Part shown: positions 18,797 to 26,881 of the stretch, one piece after another
How the letters are laid out: each line of letters starts with the position of its first letter
How positions within the stretch are numbered: the stretch's first letter is position 1
Source of the DNA: Amycolatopsis palatopharyngis
GTDB taxonomy: Bacteria > Actinomycetota > Actinomycetes > Mycobacteriales > Pseudonocardiaceae
Length of the DNA: 64,000 nt
NCBI RefSeq assembly: GCF_003385185.1
Contig: NZ_PQHZ01000005.1
Span: 1 to 64,000 of the forward strand
Direction: 5' to 3'
Notes under the pieces: generated by a model
The model's input: the letters and a program-made list of their open reading frames with translations, nothing else
The model's database searches: none
What the model was told of the DNA's origin: nothing
Made by a program: the position numbers and the translations under genes

Positions 18797-19666
18797 TCAC
18801 TTGACCGCGCCCATGGACAGGCCTCGGACCAGATGGTTCTGCGCGATCCAGCCGATGATCATCACCGGTAGCGACGCCATCAGCGCGGCAGCCGACAGCT
18901 GTGCCCAGTAGAGGCCCTCGCTGGTGATGAAGCCGACCAGGAACACCGGCACCGTCCCGGCCCGCGCGGCCGTGAGGTTGACCGCGTAGAAGAATTCGGT
19001 CCAGGAGAAGATCACACAAATCAGCGCCGTCGCGGCGATTCCGGGCGCGACCACGGGCAGGATCACCCTGCGCAGCAGGGTCGGCAGGTTGGCTCCGTCG
19101 ATCCGGCCCGCCTCGATCATCTCCTTGGGCACCTCGAGGAAGAACGAGCGCATCATCCAGATCGCCAATGGCAGGTTCATCGCGGTGTACAGCACGACCA
19201 GTGCCCACACGTTGTCCAGCAGTGCGAAGTTCTGCGAGATCACGTACAGCGGGATGATCGCGGCCACGACCGGCAGCATCTTCGTGGAGAGGAAGAAACC
19301 GAGCGCGTTGCTGGTGTTCTTCACCGGCGCCAGCGACAGGGCGTAAGCCGCGGGGATACCGAGCGCCAGCACGGCCAGGGTCGACAGCACGGTCACGAAC
19401 GCGGAGTTCCCCAGGTACGGCAGGAACCCGCGGTCGATGATGCCGGCGATCTGCTCCAGAGTCGGCGTGAAGAAGAGCTTCGGCGGATCGGTCGCCGCGT
19501 CGGCCTCCTGTTTGAAGGCCGTCAGTGCCATCCAGATCACCGGGAACACGAACAGGATCGCGATGACCCAGGTGGTCACGGTCAGCGCGGACTTGCCGAG
19601 CCGGTTGGGTGCCTTCCTGCGCGGGATCGCCACAATGCGATCCTCGCCCACGGTCTGGACGCTCAT
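18797..19666 (-). CDS. Sugar/polyol ABC transporter permease (MalG-type)
   Basis: An inner-membrane permease of 289 residues with six predicted helices and the EAA loop EAGRIDGANLPTLLRRVILP that contacts the ATPase. Carbohydrate uptake permeases of the MalG/SmoG type have this length and a late loop at this position. It is the last gene of the dehydrogenase-binding protein-permease-permease operon; its ATG lies two bases after the stop of the MalF-type gene. No ATPase gene is present, so a shared ATPase encoded elsewhere (as with MsiK in Streptomyces) is expected. Confidence 0.9.
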   Translation of the reverse strand: MSVQTVGEDRIVAIPRRKAPNRLGKSALTVTTWVIAILFVFPVIWMALTAFKQEADAATDPPKLFFTPTLEQIAGIIDRGFLPYLGNSAFVTVLSTLAVLALGIPAAYALSLAPVKNTSNALGFFLSTKMLPVVAAIIPLYVISQNFALLDNVWALVVLYTAMNLPLAIWMMRSFFLEVPKEMIEAGRIDGANLPTLLRRVILPVVAPGIAATALICVIFSWTEFFYAVNLTAARAGTVPVFLVGFITSEGLYWAQLSAAALMASLPVMIIGWIAQNHLVRGLSMGAVK

Positions 19667-19668
19667 CG

Positions 19669-20627
19669 TCACTTCACCCCTTCGTTGACCGAGAAGGCCC
19701 GGAACATCAGACGCAGCGCGAAGGTCGCCACGACCAGCGTCATGATCACCACGATGACGCCCATAGCCGACGACTGTCCGATGTCGAATCCCTGGAAGGC
19801 CCGCTGGTAGATGTAGAACGGCAGGTTGGTGCTCGCGGTCCCGGGCCCGCCCTGCGTCATCAGGAAGATCGCGTCGAAGCTGTTCACGATGTAGATCGCG
19901 CCGAGCAGCGCGGCCAGTTGCAGATACCGGCTCAGCTGCGGCAACGTGATCGAAGCGAAGGTACGCCAGGGGCCCGCCCCGTCGACCTGTGCCGCCTCCA
20001 GCACCTCCTTGGACTGCGACTGCAGGCCGGCCAGAATCAGCAGCATCATGAACGGCGTCCACTGCCAGACGATCTGGGTCATCACCGAAGCCAGCGGGAA
20101 CTGCGAGAGCCAGTCGGTGTTGCCGCCGAACACGAAGTTGAGCAACCCGTACACCGGATCGAACATGGTGGTCTTCCAGATCAGCGCGCCGGCCGCTGGC
20201 AGGATCAGGAACGGCGTGATGATCAGTGTCCGGACCACCCCCTGCCGAGAAACTTGCGATCCAGCAGCAAAGCCAGCCCCAGTCCGAGCCCCATGGCGAC
20301 GAACACGCATACGATGGTGAGCAGCACGGTGTTGAACAGGGCGCCGCGGAACTGGCTGTCCGCGAAGACGTCGACGTAGTTCTGGAACCCGACGAAGTGC
20401 TGCGAGCCGGGCCGGACCAGGTTCCAGGACTGGAACGAGTAGAAGACGGTCAGCAGGAACGGAATCTGGGTCACCGCGATCACGAAGATCAGTGCCGGCA
20501 GCAGGGGGGCCCTGCGCCGCCAGCCACCGGCGCGGCGGTCGCGATCCGCGCTACGAGGACGTGCTGTGGGTGGTGTGCCCGTGCTGGCCTTCGGAGGTTC
20601 TGCCGTGGCCGTGGAAGTCGAGGACAT
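19669..20627 (-). pseudogene. Sugar/polyol ABC permease (MalF-type), frameshifted
   Basis: The first 128 or so codons (from ATG 20627) encode a Pro/Arg-rich N-terminus and the first two helices, ending ALLLDRKFLGRG. The frame then runs into a stop, while the remaining helices continue one frame over as VVRTLIITPFLILPAAG. The switch lies at five consecutive C's (20238-20242, top strand); one more base restores a 319-residue permease, and the span is 3n+2 bases long, as expected for one missing base. The EAA loop EAAQVDGAGPWRTFASITLP is intact in the second part. Homopolymer context makes a sequencing slip likely, but a real null allele cannot be excluded. Confidence 0.85.
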
Positions 20628-21992
20628 CACTGTGCCTCCTGATAGGACTTGCCTACGGTTTCCGCGTACTCCTGCGACTGCTCCAACGCTTCCTCGACGG
20701 TGATCTGACCGGCGATCGCGGCGGACAGTTGCTGGCTCACCCAGGGTGCCAAGGTCCTGGAACTCGGGAATGCCGACGAACTGGATGCCCGGGTAAGGCA
20801 CCGGCTCGGTCATCGTTCGCTGCTGGTCTGCCTTTTTGATGGCATCCAGAGTGGGTTGCGCGTAGGCACTCGCCGCCTCGCGATACTCGGGAATCTCGTA
20901 GGTGGACAGCCGGCAGCCCGGTGGGACCGCGTTCCAGCCGAACTCCTCACCGATCATCCGCACGAAGTCCTTGTCGGTCATCCACCGCATGAAGTCCCAG
21001 GCGGCCTGCTTGTGCTCGGTGACCTTCGGCATCGCCAGCGACCAGGCGTAGAGCCAGCCACTGGACTCCGTCTCCATGACGGGCGCGGGCACATACCCGG
21101 ACTTGCCCACCACCCTGCTGTCCGACGGGCTCTCGTTGGTACCCGCCATTACGGTCGCGTCGTACCACATCGCCGCCTGCCCCTGCGCGTACCTGTTGCC
21201 GCACTCGGAGAACCCCGCACTGGAGGCACCGACCTCACCGTGCTCCCGGATCAGGTTGACGTAGAACTTCGCCGCGGCGGTGAACTCGGGCGAGGTCAGC
21301 TGCGCGTTCCAGTCCATGTCGAACCACCGGGCACCGAAGGTGTTCGCGACGGTGTTGAACGGGGCGAGGCTCTCGCCCCAGCCAGGCTTACCGCGCAGGC
21401 AGATCCCGGCGATTCCGGCCTGGTCGTCGTCGAGCACAGCGGCGAACTCGGCGATCTGCTCCCAGCTCGGGTTCGCGGGCATGGTCAGACCGGCCTGCTC
21501 GAACAGGTCCTTCCGGTAGGTGACGAACGAGGACTCGCCGTAGAACGGCACGGCGTACATCGAGTCCTCGTAGGACAACGACTCCCTGATGCTCGGGATG
21601 AAGTCATCCTGGTCGTACTCCGGGTTCGCGTCGATGTAGGGCTGCAGGTTCTCCAGCCAACCGTTCGCCGCCCACTGCGGCGCCTCGTAGTTGCTGATCA
21701 TCACCACGTCGAACTCGCCGCCTTCGGTCGCGGTGGAGGCGGTGATCTTCGCGCGGGCCTGGTTCTCCGGCAGGGACACGAACTTGAGACTGACACCCGG
21801 ATGCTCGGCCTCGAACCGATGGGAGAGCTCGATGGCGTCGTTCATCTGCGGGTTCGACACGATGGCCACCACGAGCGTCTGCCCGCCCGCGCCCAGCGCA
21901 CCCGCTCCGGCGCAGCCGCTCAGCGTGAGCACGGCCACCAGCAGGGCGGCCAGGCCCCGTCGGCGGCGAAATGCCCTGGCAGTCCTAAACAT
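20627..21992 (-). pseudogene. Extracellular solute-binding lipoprotein (sugar/polyol), frameshifted near C-terminus
   Basis: A family 1 solute-binding protein with signal peptide and lipobox (LTLSGC), then VVAIVSNPQMNDAIE and the VISNYEAPQWAANGWLENL segment. At GIPEFQDLGT the frame breaks: the expected WVSQQLSAAIAGQ and a TGA stop that overlaps the next ATG are in the neighbouring frame. One extra base in the GGG run at 20744-20746 (top strand) explains it, and the span is 3n+1 bases; removing it gives 454 residues. As read, the frame runs on into the permease gene, producing a false fusion. AGGAGG lies five bases before the ATG. Homology suggests polyol or sugar binding. Confidence 0.85.
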
Positions 21993-22989
21993 TGTCGCCT
22001 CCTGGCAGAACCTGCACCTTCAGTCCGGCACCGCTGCGCATCAGGTCCAGCGCCTCCGGGTACTGCTCCAGCGGCAGGGTGTGGGTGAGCAGCGGCGCCG
22101 TGTCGATCGCACCGGACGCGACGAGGTCCAGCGCCGGGCCGAAGCTGTGCAGTACGGCCATCGAGCCGACGACGGTGATCTCGTCGTTGTAGATCCGGAA
22201 CGGCGAGAGCGCGACGCGGGCCTGCTCGGGAGCCACGCCGAAGACGAGGAGCCTGCCGCCCCTGTGTAGTGAGTCGAAGGCGGCCTCGATCGCCGGGACG
22301 GCTCCACTGCAGTCGGCGGCCGCGTCGAACCGCTCACCGTCGAGCTCCGCGACGTCGCCGGCCACCGCGCGAGCGCCGAGTTCGGTGGCCCTGCCGAGGC
22401 GGGCGGTGTTGCGATCCACCACCGTCACCTCGGCACCGGCCCGCTGCAGCAACTGCTGCATGATCAAGCCCATCGTGCCCGCTCCGACCACGAGGAACCG
22501 TTCGCCGGCCTCCACGCCGACCCGGCGCACGCCGTGTACCGCGCAGGACACCGGTTCCACCAGAGCGCCCTGTTCCCAGGTCATCTCGTCCGGCATGCGA
22601 TAGCAGTTGGCCGCGGGGACCGCGACGTACTCGGCGAACGCACCGTCCACCGTGTCGCCGGTCGCGCCCCAGTTCGCGCAGAGGTTGCCGTGACCGGCCC
22701 GGCAGGGACCGCAGTACCCGCAGAACAACGAGGGGTCCACGGCGACGCGGTCACCCACCCGCCAGTCGCCGGGAACATCGGCACCGAGCTCGATGATCTC
22801 ACCGGCGAACTCGTGGCCAGGCACGATCGGGTAGGGCGTCGGCGGGAAGTGCCCGTCCGCGATGTGCAGATCGGTACCGCAGATGCCGCATGCCCCCACT
22901 TTCAGGACCACCTGGCGATCGCCGGGCTTCGGATCGGGTACGTCTCCTACCCGGATCGAGCCTGGTGTGTCGATGATCGCGGCGCGCAT
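21985..22989 (-). CDS. Zinc-dependent medium-chain alcohol/polyol dehydrogenase
   Basis: A 334-residue MDR-family dehydrogenase. The catalytic zinc ligands are in GICGTDLH and PGHEFAGEI, the structural zinc cysteines in CGYCGPCRAGHGNLC, and the NAD fold begins VVGAGTMGL. Sequence and context (ABC uptake genes directly downstream, overlapping by eight bases) suggest oxidation of an imported polyol such as sorbitol, mannitol or a threonine-like compound. ATG 22989 has GGAG five bases upstream; an alternative ATG at 23028 lies inside an operator-like palindrome and would add 13 residues. It leads the operon and faces the SorC-type regulator. Confidence 0.9.
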   Translation of the reverse strand: MRAAIIDTPGSIRVGDVPDPKPGDRQVVLKVGACGICGTDLHIADGHFPPTPYPIVPGHEFAGEIIELGADVPGDWRVGDRVAVDPSLFCGYCGPCRAGHGNLCANWGATGDTVDGAFAEYVAVPAANCYRMPDEMTWEQGALVEPVSCAVHGVRRVGVEAGERFLVVGAGTMGLIMQQLLQRAGAEVTVVDRNTARLGRATELGARAVAGDVAELDGERFDAAADCSGAVPAIEAAFDSLHRGGRLLVFGVAPEQARVALSPFRIYNDEITVVGSMAVLHSFGPALDLVASGAIDTAPLLTHTLPLEQYPEALDLMRSGAGLKVQVLPGGDNV

Positions 22990-23022
22990 GCCACTCCACC
23001 TCTCAGTTGGGTTCGCACTGTC

Positions 23023-23034
23023 GCTCATATGAGC
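23023..23034. promoter_or_regulatory. Operator-like palindrome GCTCATATGAGC, copy 1
   Basis: A perfect 12-bp palindrome in front of the polyol operon, 34 bases before the dehydrogenase start. An identical copy lies 106 bp away over the start of the divergent regulator gene. Each copy includes an ATGAGC reading outwards toward its gene. Likely bound by the adjacent SorC/DeoR-type protein. Confidence 0.7.
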
Positions 23035-23062
23035 ACCTTGAGATCGGATGCGCGTCAGCGCA

Positions 23063-23068
23063 TGTCAA
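23063..23068 (-). promoter_or_regulatory. Candidate -35 (TTGACA) of the polyol operon
   Basis: TGTCAA on the top strand reads TTGACA toward the dehydrogenase gene. Seventeen bases further is GATCTC, a poor -10, which would place transcription start within copy 1 of the palindrome, fitting repression. Confidence 0.4.
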
Positions 23069-23122
23069 GGCATTGAAGATCTCCTGCCGTAGTTACGTCA
23101 ACCTTTCGAGGGTTTTTCGTGC

Positions 23123-23140
23123 TATCTTGCTCATATGAGC
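23123..23140 (+). promoter_or_regulatory. Leaderless promoter and operator copy 2 of the SorC-type regulator
   Basis: TATCTT (23123-23128) lies six bases before ATG 23135. The 12-bp palindrome GCTCATATGAGC (23129-23140) spans the expected transcription start and the start codon, a position suited to autorepression. Confidence 0.7.
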
Positions 23141-24127
23141 GCCATACGTCTGGTAGACACCATCACCGGGCCGGACGCGGCGGTGCACGCCGCGTCCATC
23201 GCCCGGCGCTTCTACGTACAGGGCAGATCGAAGCTGGAGATCGCGGAGGAGTTCGGGATCAGCCGGTTCAAAGTCGCCCGAATACTTGACGCGGCACGGG
23301 AAGCGGGACTCGTGCGAGTCGAGTTCGACATTCCGGCTCCGGTCGAACTGACGTTGTCCGACGAGGTCAGGGTCGCGTACGGACTGCGCAGAGCGCTGGT
23401 GCTCGAACGAGCACAATCAAGCGAGACCAAACAGGAGCTTCGACGCCGGATCGGCGCGCTCGCGGCCGACCTGCTCACCGAGATCGTCACCCCCGATGAC
23501 GTCCTCGGCCTGTCGTGGGCACGGTCGGTCAACGTGATGGCCGATTTCGTCCGGTCACTGCCTCGTTGCCCGATCGTGCAGCTGTGCGGGGTTCAGGCGG
23601 GGATCGACTCTCGCGATCGGTCCGTGGAGACGGTGCGCCGGATCGCCGCGGTTTCCGGCGGCGATGCCTACCCGATCTTCGGGCCGCTGGTGCTACCCGA
23701 CCGGCGCACCACGGAGATCCTGCGCAGACAGCCGGGAATCGCGGAGACCTTCGCCCAGTTCGGCAAGCTGACCAAGGCCGTGGTGAGCATCGGTTCCTGG
23801 CAACCCGGCGAGTCCACTGTGTATGACGCGGTGGCCGACGCGGAGCGGGCGACGATCGAGAAGCGCGGCGCGAAGGCGGAGGTCGCGGCGCGGCTGTTCG
23901 ACGCCGACGGCAATCCGATGTCCACCGGGCTCGCCCACCACGTGCTGGCGATCAGCACCGAGGAGCTGCTCCGGGTCCCCGAGGTGATCGCCCTCGGCTA
24001 CAGCACACCGAAGGCCGAGGCCGTCGATGCCATGCTGCGCACCGGAATGGTGACCACCCTCATCACCGATGCCGACACGGCGGAGATCCTGCTCGACCTC
24101 GCCGCCAAACGCCCCCCAAAGCACTGA
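23135..24127 (+). CDS. SorC/DeoR-family sugar-responsive transcriptional regulator
   Basis: A 330-residue regulator. Residues 20-60 are a helix-turn-helix (ARRFYVQGRSKLEIAEEFG then SRFKVARILDAAREAGLV). Residues about 85-325 are the SorC sugar-phosphate-binding domain with ALVLERAQSS, DDVLGLSWARSVNVMAD, VQLCGVQAG and a late TSTPKAEAV-like end (YSTPKAEAVDAML). It is divergent from the polyol dehydrogenase/ABC operon and overlaps one of two identical palindromes, so it most likely controls that operon and itself in response to a phosphorylated polyol or sugar. Whether it represses, activates or both is not visible. Confidence 0.9.
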   Translation: MSAIRLVDTITGPDAAVHAASIARRFYVQGRSKLEIAEEFGISRFKVARILDAAREAGLVRVEFDIPAPVELTLSDEVRVAYGLRRALVLERAQSSETKQELRRRIGALAADLLTEIVTPDDVLGLSWARSVNVMADFVRSLPRCPIVQLCGVQAGIDSRDRSVETVRRIAAVSGGDAYPIFGPLVLPDRRTTEILRRQPGIAETFAQFGKLTKAVVSIGSWQPGESTVYDAVADAERATIEKRGAKAEVAARLFDADGNPMSTGLAHHVLAISTEELLRVPEVIALGYSTPKAEAVDAMLRTGMVTTLITDADTAEILLDLAAKRPPKH

Positions 24128-24131
24128 GACC

Positions 24132-24196
24132 CGCACTTTCCCGGGAAAGCGCGATACCCCGCGCATGCACCCACCGCACTTTCCCGGGAAAGTGCG
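24132..24196. repeat. Bipartite palindromic element 2
   Basis: Two 22-bp palindromes (24132-24153, 24175-24196) with the core CTTTCCCGGGAAAG are separated by 21 bp. Compared with the reverse complement of element 1, the spacer differs at only three of 21 positions. The element fills the gap between two converging genes, four bases from the regulator stop and three from the helicase stop. Confidence 0.8.
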
Positions 24197-24199
24197 GGA

Positions 24200-26734
24200 C
24201 TAGAGCTGGTCTACGCGGGTTACGCGGACGACGGCGGCGCCTGCTTCGTCGGAGGCGGCCAGGTCGACCTCGGCGCTGATGCCCCAGTCGTGGTCACCCG
24301 CCGGATCGTCGAAGATCTGCCGGACCCGCCATACCTCCGCCTCGCGTTCGATGAGCAACAACGCGGGGCCTCTTGCGTCCGGTCCGATGCCGATCTCGTC
24401 GTGCTGCTCGAAGTAGTCCTCGAGCGCGTCCGCCCATTCGTCGGCGTTCCAGCCCGAGGCGGCATCGAGTTCGCCGAGTTCCTCGTACGCACGCCGCGCC
24501 GCGAGCTCGACGCGCCGGAACAGCTGGTTGCGCACCAGCACACGGAACGCCCGCTCGTTGCGGGTCACCGGCGGCGGCCCCTCCGGCAGGGACGGACGCA
24601 CCTCGCCCTCGGTGTGCTCGTCGGGGTGGCGCAGCGCCTCCCACTCGTCGAGCAGGCTCGAGTCCACCTGGCGCACCAGTTCGCCCAGCCACTCGATGAG
24701 GTCCTGCAGCTGCTCGGACTTCGCCTCGTCGGGAACCGTGTGCCGCAACGCGTCGTAGGTGTTCGCGAGGTACCGCAACACCAGACCCTCTGAGCGAGCC
24801 AGGGAGTAGAAACCGACGAACTCCACGAAGTTCATCGCCCGCTCGTACATGTCCCGTACGACCGACTTCGGCGACAGTTCGTAGTCAGCGACCCACGGAT
24901 GGCCCTGCCGGTAGGTCTCGTACGCGGCGTGCAGCAGCTCCTCCAGCGGCTTCGGGTACGTGATGTTCTCGAGCAGCTCCATCCGCTCGTCGTACTCGAT
25001 GCCCTGGGTCTTCATCTCGGCCACTGCTTCCCCGCGCGCCTTGAACTGCTGCTGTGAGAGCACCGGGCGAGGGTCATCCACGGTTGACTCCACAATGGAG
25101 ACGACGTCCAGCGGATAACTCGGGGACTCCTTGTCCAGCAAGTCGATCGCGGCCAACGCGAACGGCGACAGCGGCTGGTTCAGGGCGAAGTCGAACTGCA
25201 GGTCGACGGTCAGCCGGACGTAGCGGCCCTGTTCGTCTGGTTCGGACAGTTGTTCGACGACACCCGCGGCCAGCAGTGCGCGGTAGATCGCGATCGCGCG
25301 CAGGATGTGCCTGCGCTGTGCGGGACGGGGCTCGTGGTTGTCCTCCAACAGGTGCTTCATCGACTCGTAGGCGTTGCCCGGCCGGGAGATGACGTTGAGC
25401 AGCATCGAGTGGCTGACCTGGAAGCTAGAGGTCAGCGGTTCCGGCTCGGCGCCGACGAGCCGGTCGAACGTGCTCTCCGTCCAGTTGACGAATCCCTCGG
25501 GCGCCTTCTTGCGCACGATCTTGCGCTTCTTCTTCGGGTCGTCGCCCGCCTTCTCCAGCGCCTTGGCGTTCTCCACCACGTGGTCGGGCGCCTGCACCAC
25601 TACGTAGCCGTCGGTGTCGTACCCCGCGCGCCCCGCCCGGCCCGCGATCTGGTGGAACTCACGCGCCTTGAGGTGGCGCTGGCGGACACCGTCGTATTTG
25701 GTCAGCGCGGAGAAGAGCACGGTGCGGATCGGGACGTTGATACCGACGCCGAGGGTGTCGGTGCCACAGATGACCTTCAGCAGCCCCGCCTGTGCGAGCT
25801 GTTCGATCAGCCTGCGGTACTTCGGCAACATGCCGGCGTGATGCACGCCGACACCGTGGCGGACCAGCCGGGAGAGGGTCTTGCCGAAACCCGCGGAGAA
25901 CCGGAAGTCACCGATGGCCTCGGCGATCGCGTCCTTGTCCGCCCTGCTGGACGGGTTGATGCTCATCAGTGCCTGCGCGCGCTCGATGGCGGCGGCCTGG
26001 GAGAAGTGCACGATGTAGATCGGCGCCTGCCCGCCGTGCAGCAGCTCGGAGATCGTCTCGTGCATCGGCGTCAGCGCGTAGCGGAAAGTCAGCGGGACAG
26101 GGCGCTGCGCCGAGGTCACCACCGCGGTCGAACGCTCGGTACGCCTGGTCAGGTCCTTCTCGAAAAACGAGACGTCGCCCAGCGTCGCGGACATCAGCAC
26201 GAACTGCGCGTGCGGCAGTTCCAGCAACGGCACTTGCCATGCCCAGCCGCGATCGGGCTCGGAGTAGAAGTGGAACTCGTCGGCCACGACCTGGCCGACG
26301 ACCTCCCTGCCCTCCTCGGGGCCGAACCGCAAGGCCATGTTCGCCAGGATCTCCGCGGTGCAGCAGATGATCGGCGCGTCGGCGTTGACGCTGGAGTCGC
26401 CGGTCATCATGCCGACGTTCTCGGCGCCGAAGATGTCGATCAGGGAGAAGAACTTCTCCGACACCAGCGCCTTGATCGGCGCCGTGTAGAAGCTCCGTCT
26501 GCCGTGGGCCAGCGCGGTGAAATGCGCGCCGACCGCGACGAGGCTCTTGCCAGAGCCGGTCGGGGTGGACAGAATGACGTTCGCTCCCGACACCACCTCG
26601 ATCAGCGCTTCCTCCTGCGCCGGGTACAGCTCGATGCCGCGCTCGGCGGCCCACGAGGAGAAGGCCTCGAACAGCGAGTCGGGGTCGGGGGTTGCGGGCA
26701 CGGCGTCGGCGAGACTGACGAGGTTGGGATCCAT
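24200..26734 (-). CDS. DEAD/DEAH-box helicase with DUF3516 domain (Ski2-like)
   Basis: An 844-residue SF2 ATPase. Motif I is STPTGSGKS (about residue 55), motif Ia YTAPIKALVSEKFF, motif II DEFH, motif III MSATLGD, motif V TLGVGINVP and motif VI QIAGRAGRAG, all typical of the Ski2/Mtr4/HelY group of RNA or DNA helicases. A basic KKKRKIVRKK segment follows the helicase core, and the last 400 residues are the DUF3516 region found in actinobacteria. The exact substrate is unknown. The ATG at 26734 has AGGG a few bases upstream. It is monocistronic, diverging from the acidic-protein gene. Confidence 0.92.
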   Translation of the reverse strand: MDPNLVSLADAVPATPDPDSLFEAFSSWAAERGIELYPAQEEALIEVVSGANVILSTPTGSGKSLVAVGAHFTALAHGRRSFYTAPIKALVSEKFFSLIDIFGAENVGMMTGDSSVNADAPIICCTAEILANMALRFGPEEGREVVGQVVADEFHFYSEPDRGWAWQVPLLELPHAQFVLMSATLGDVSFFEKDLTRRTERSTAVVTSAQRPVPLTFRYALTPMHETISELLHGGQAPIYIVHFSQAAAIERAQALMSINPSSRADKDAIAEAIGDFRFSAGFGKTLSRLVRHGVGVHHAGMLPKYRRLIEQLAQAGLLKVICGTDTLGVGINVPIRTVLFSALTKYDGVRQRHLKAREFHQIAGRAGRAGYDTDGYVVVQAPDHVVENAKALEKAGDDPKKKRKIVRKKAPEGFVNWTESTFDRLVGAEPEPLTSSFQVSHSMLLNVISRPGNAYESMKHLLEDNHEPRPAQRRHILRAIAIYRALLAAGVVEQLSEPDEQGRYVRLTVDLQFDFALNQPLSPFALAAIDLLDKESPSYPLDVVSIVESTVDDPRPVLSQQQFKARGEAVAEMKTQGIEYDERMELLENITYPKPLEELLHAAYETYRQGHPWVADYELSPKSVVRDMYERAMNFVEFVGFYSLARSEGLVLRYLANTYDALRHTVPDEAKSEQLQDLIEWLGELVRQVDSSLLDEWEALRHPDEHTEGEVRPSLPEGPPPVTRNERAFRVLVRNQLFRRVELAARRAYEELGELDAASGWNADEWADALEDYFEQHDEIGIGPDARGPALLLIEREAEVWRVRQIFDDPAGDHDWGISAEVDLAASDEAGAAVVRVTRVDQL

Positions 26735-26881
26735 GGTGCCCTAGATGGTGCCATCCCGGCCCGAGGGCACCAGGGGTGATCGCGGCTTCGGTCGGAAACC
26801 CGTAGGCTGCCCGCAGGCGCGCGCGGCCGGGGATGACACTCCTGCCCGCGTGCACACAGGCGGTTATTCCGGAGGGTCGTA

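Noticed and set aside
20223-21992. Apparent natural fusion of a binding protein and a permease
   Set aside because: The true C-terminus and stop of the binding protein are in the adjoining frame, so the fusion results from one inserted base.
22990-23028. Upstream ATG for the polyol dehydrogenase
   Set aside because: It lies within the operator-like palindrome, lacks a Shine-Dalgarno, and gives a polar tail unlike homologues; kept only as an alternative because a CAAGGT hexamer lies six bases before it.
25250-26779. 509-codon plus-strand frame opposite the helicase
   Set aside because: It has no recognisable motif, while the opposite strand holds all helicase motifs.
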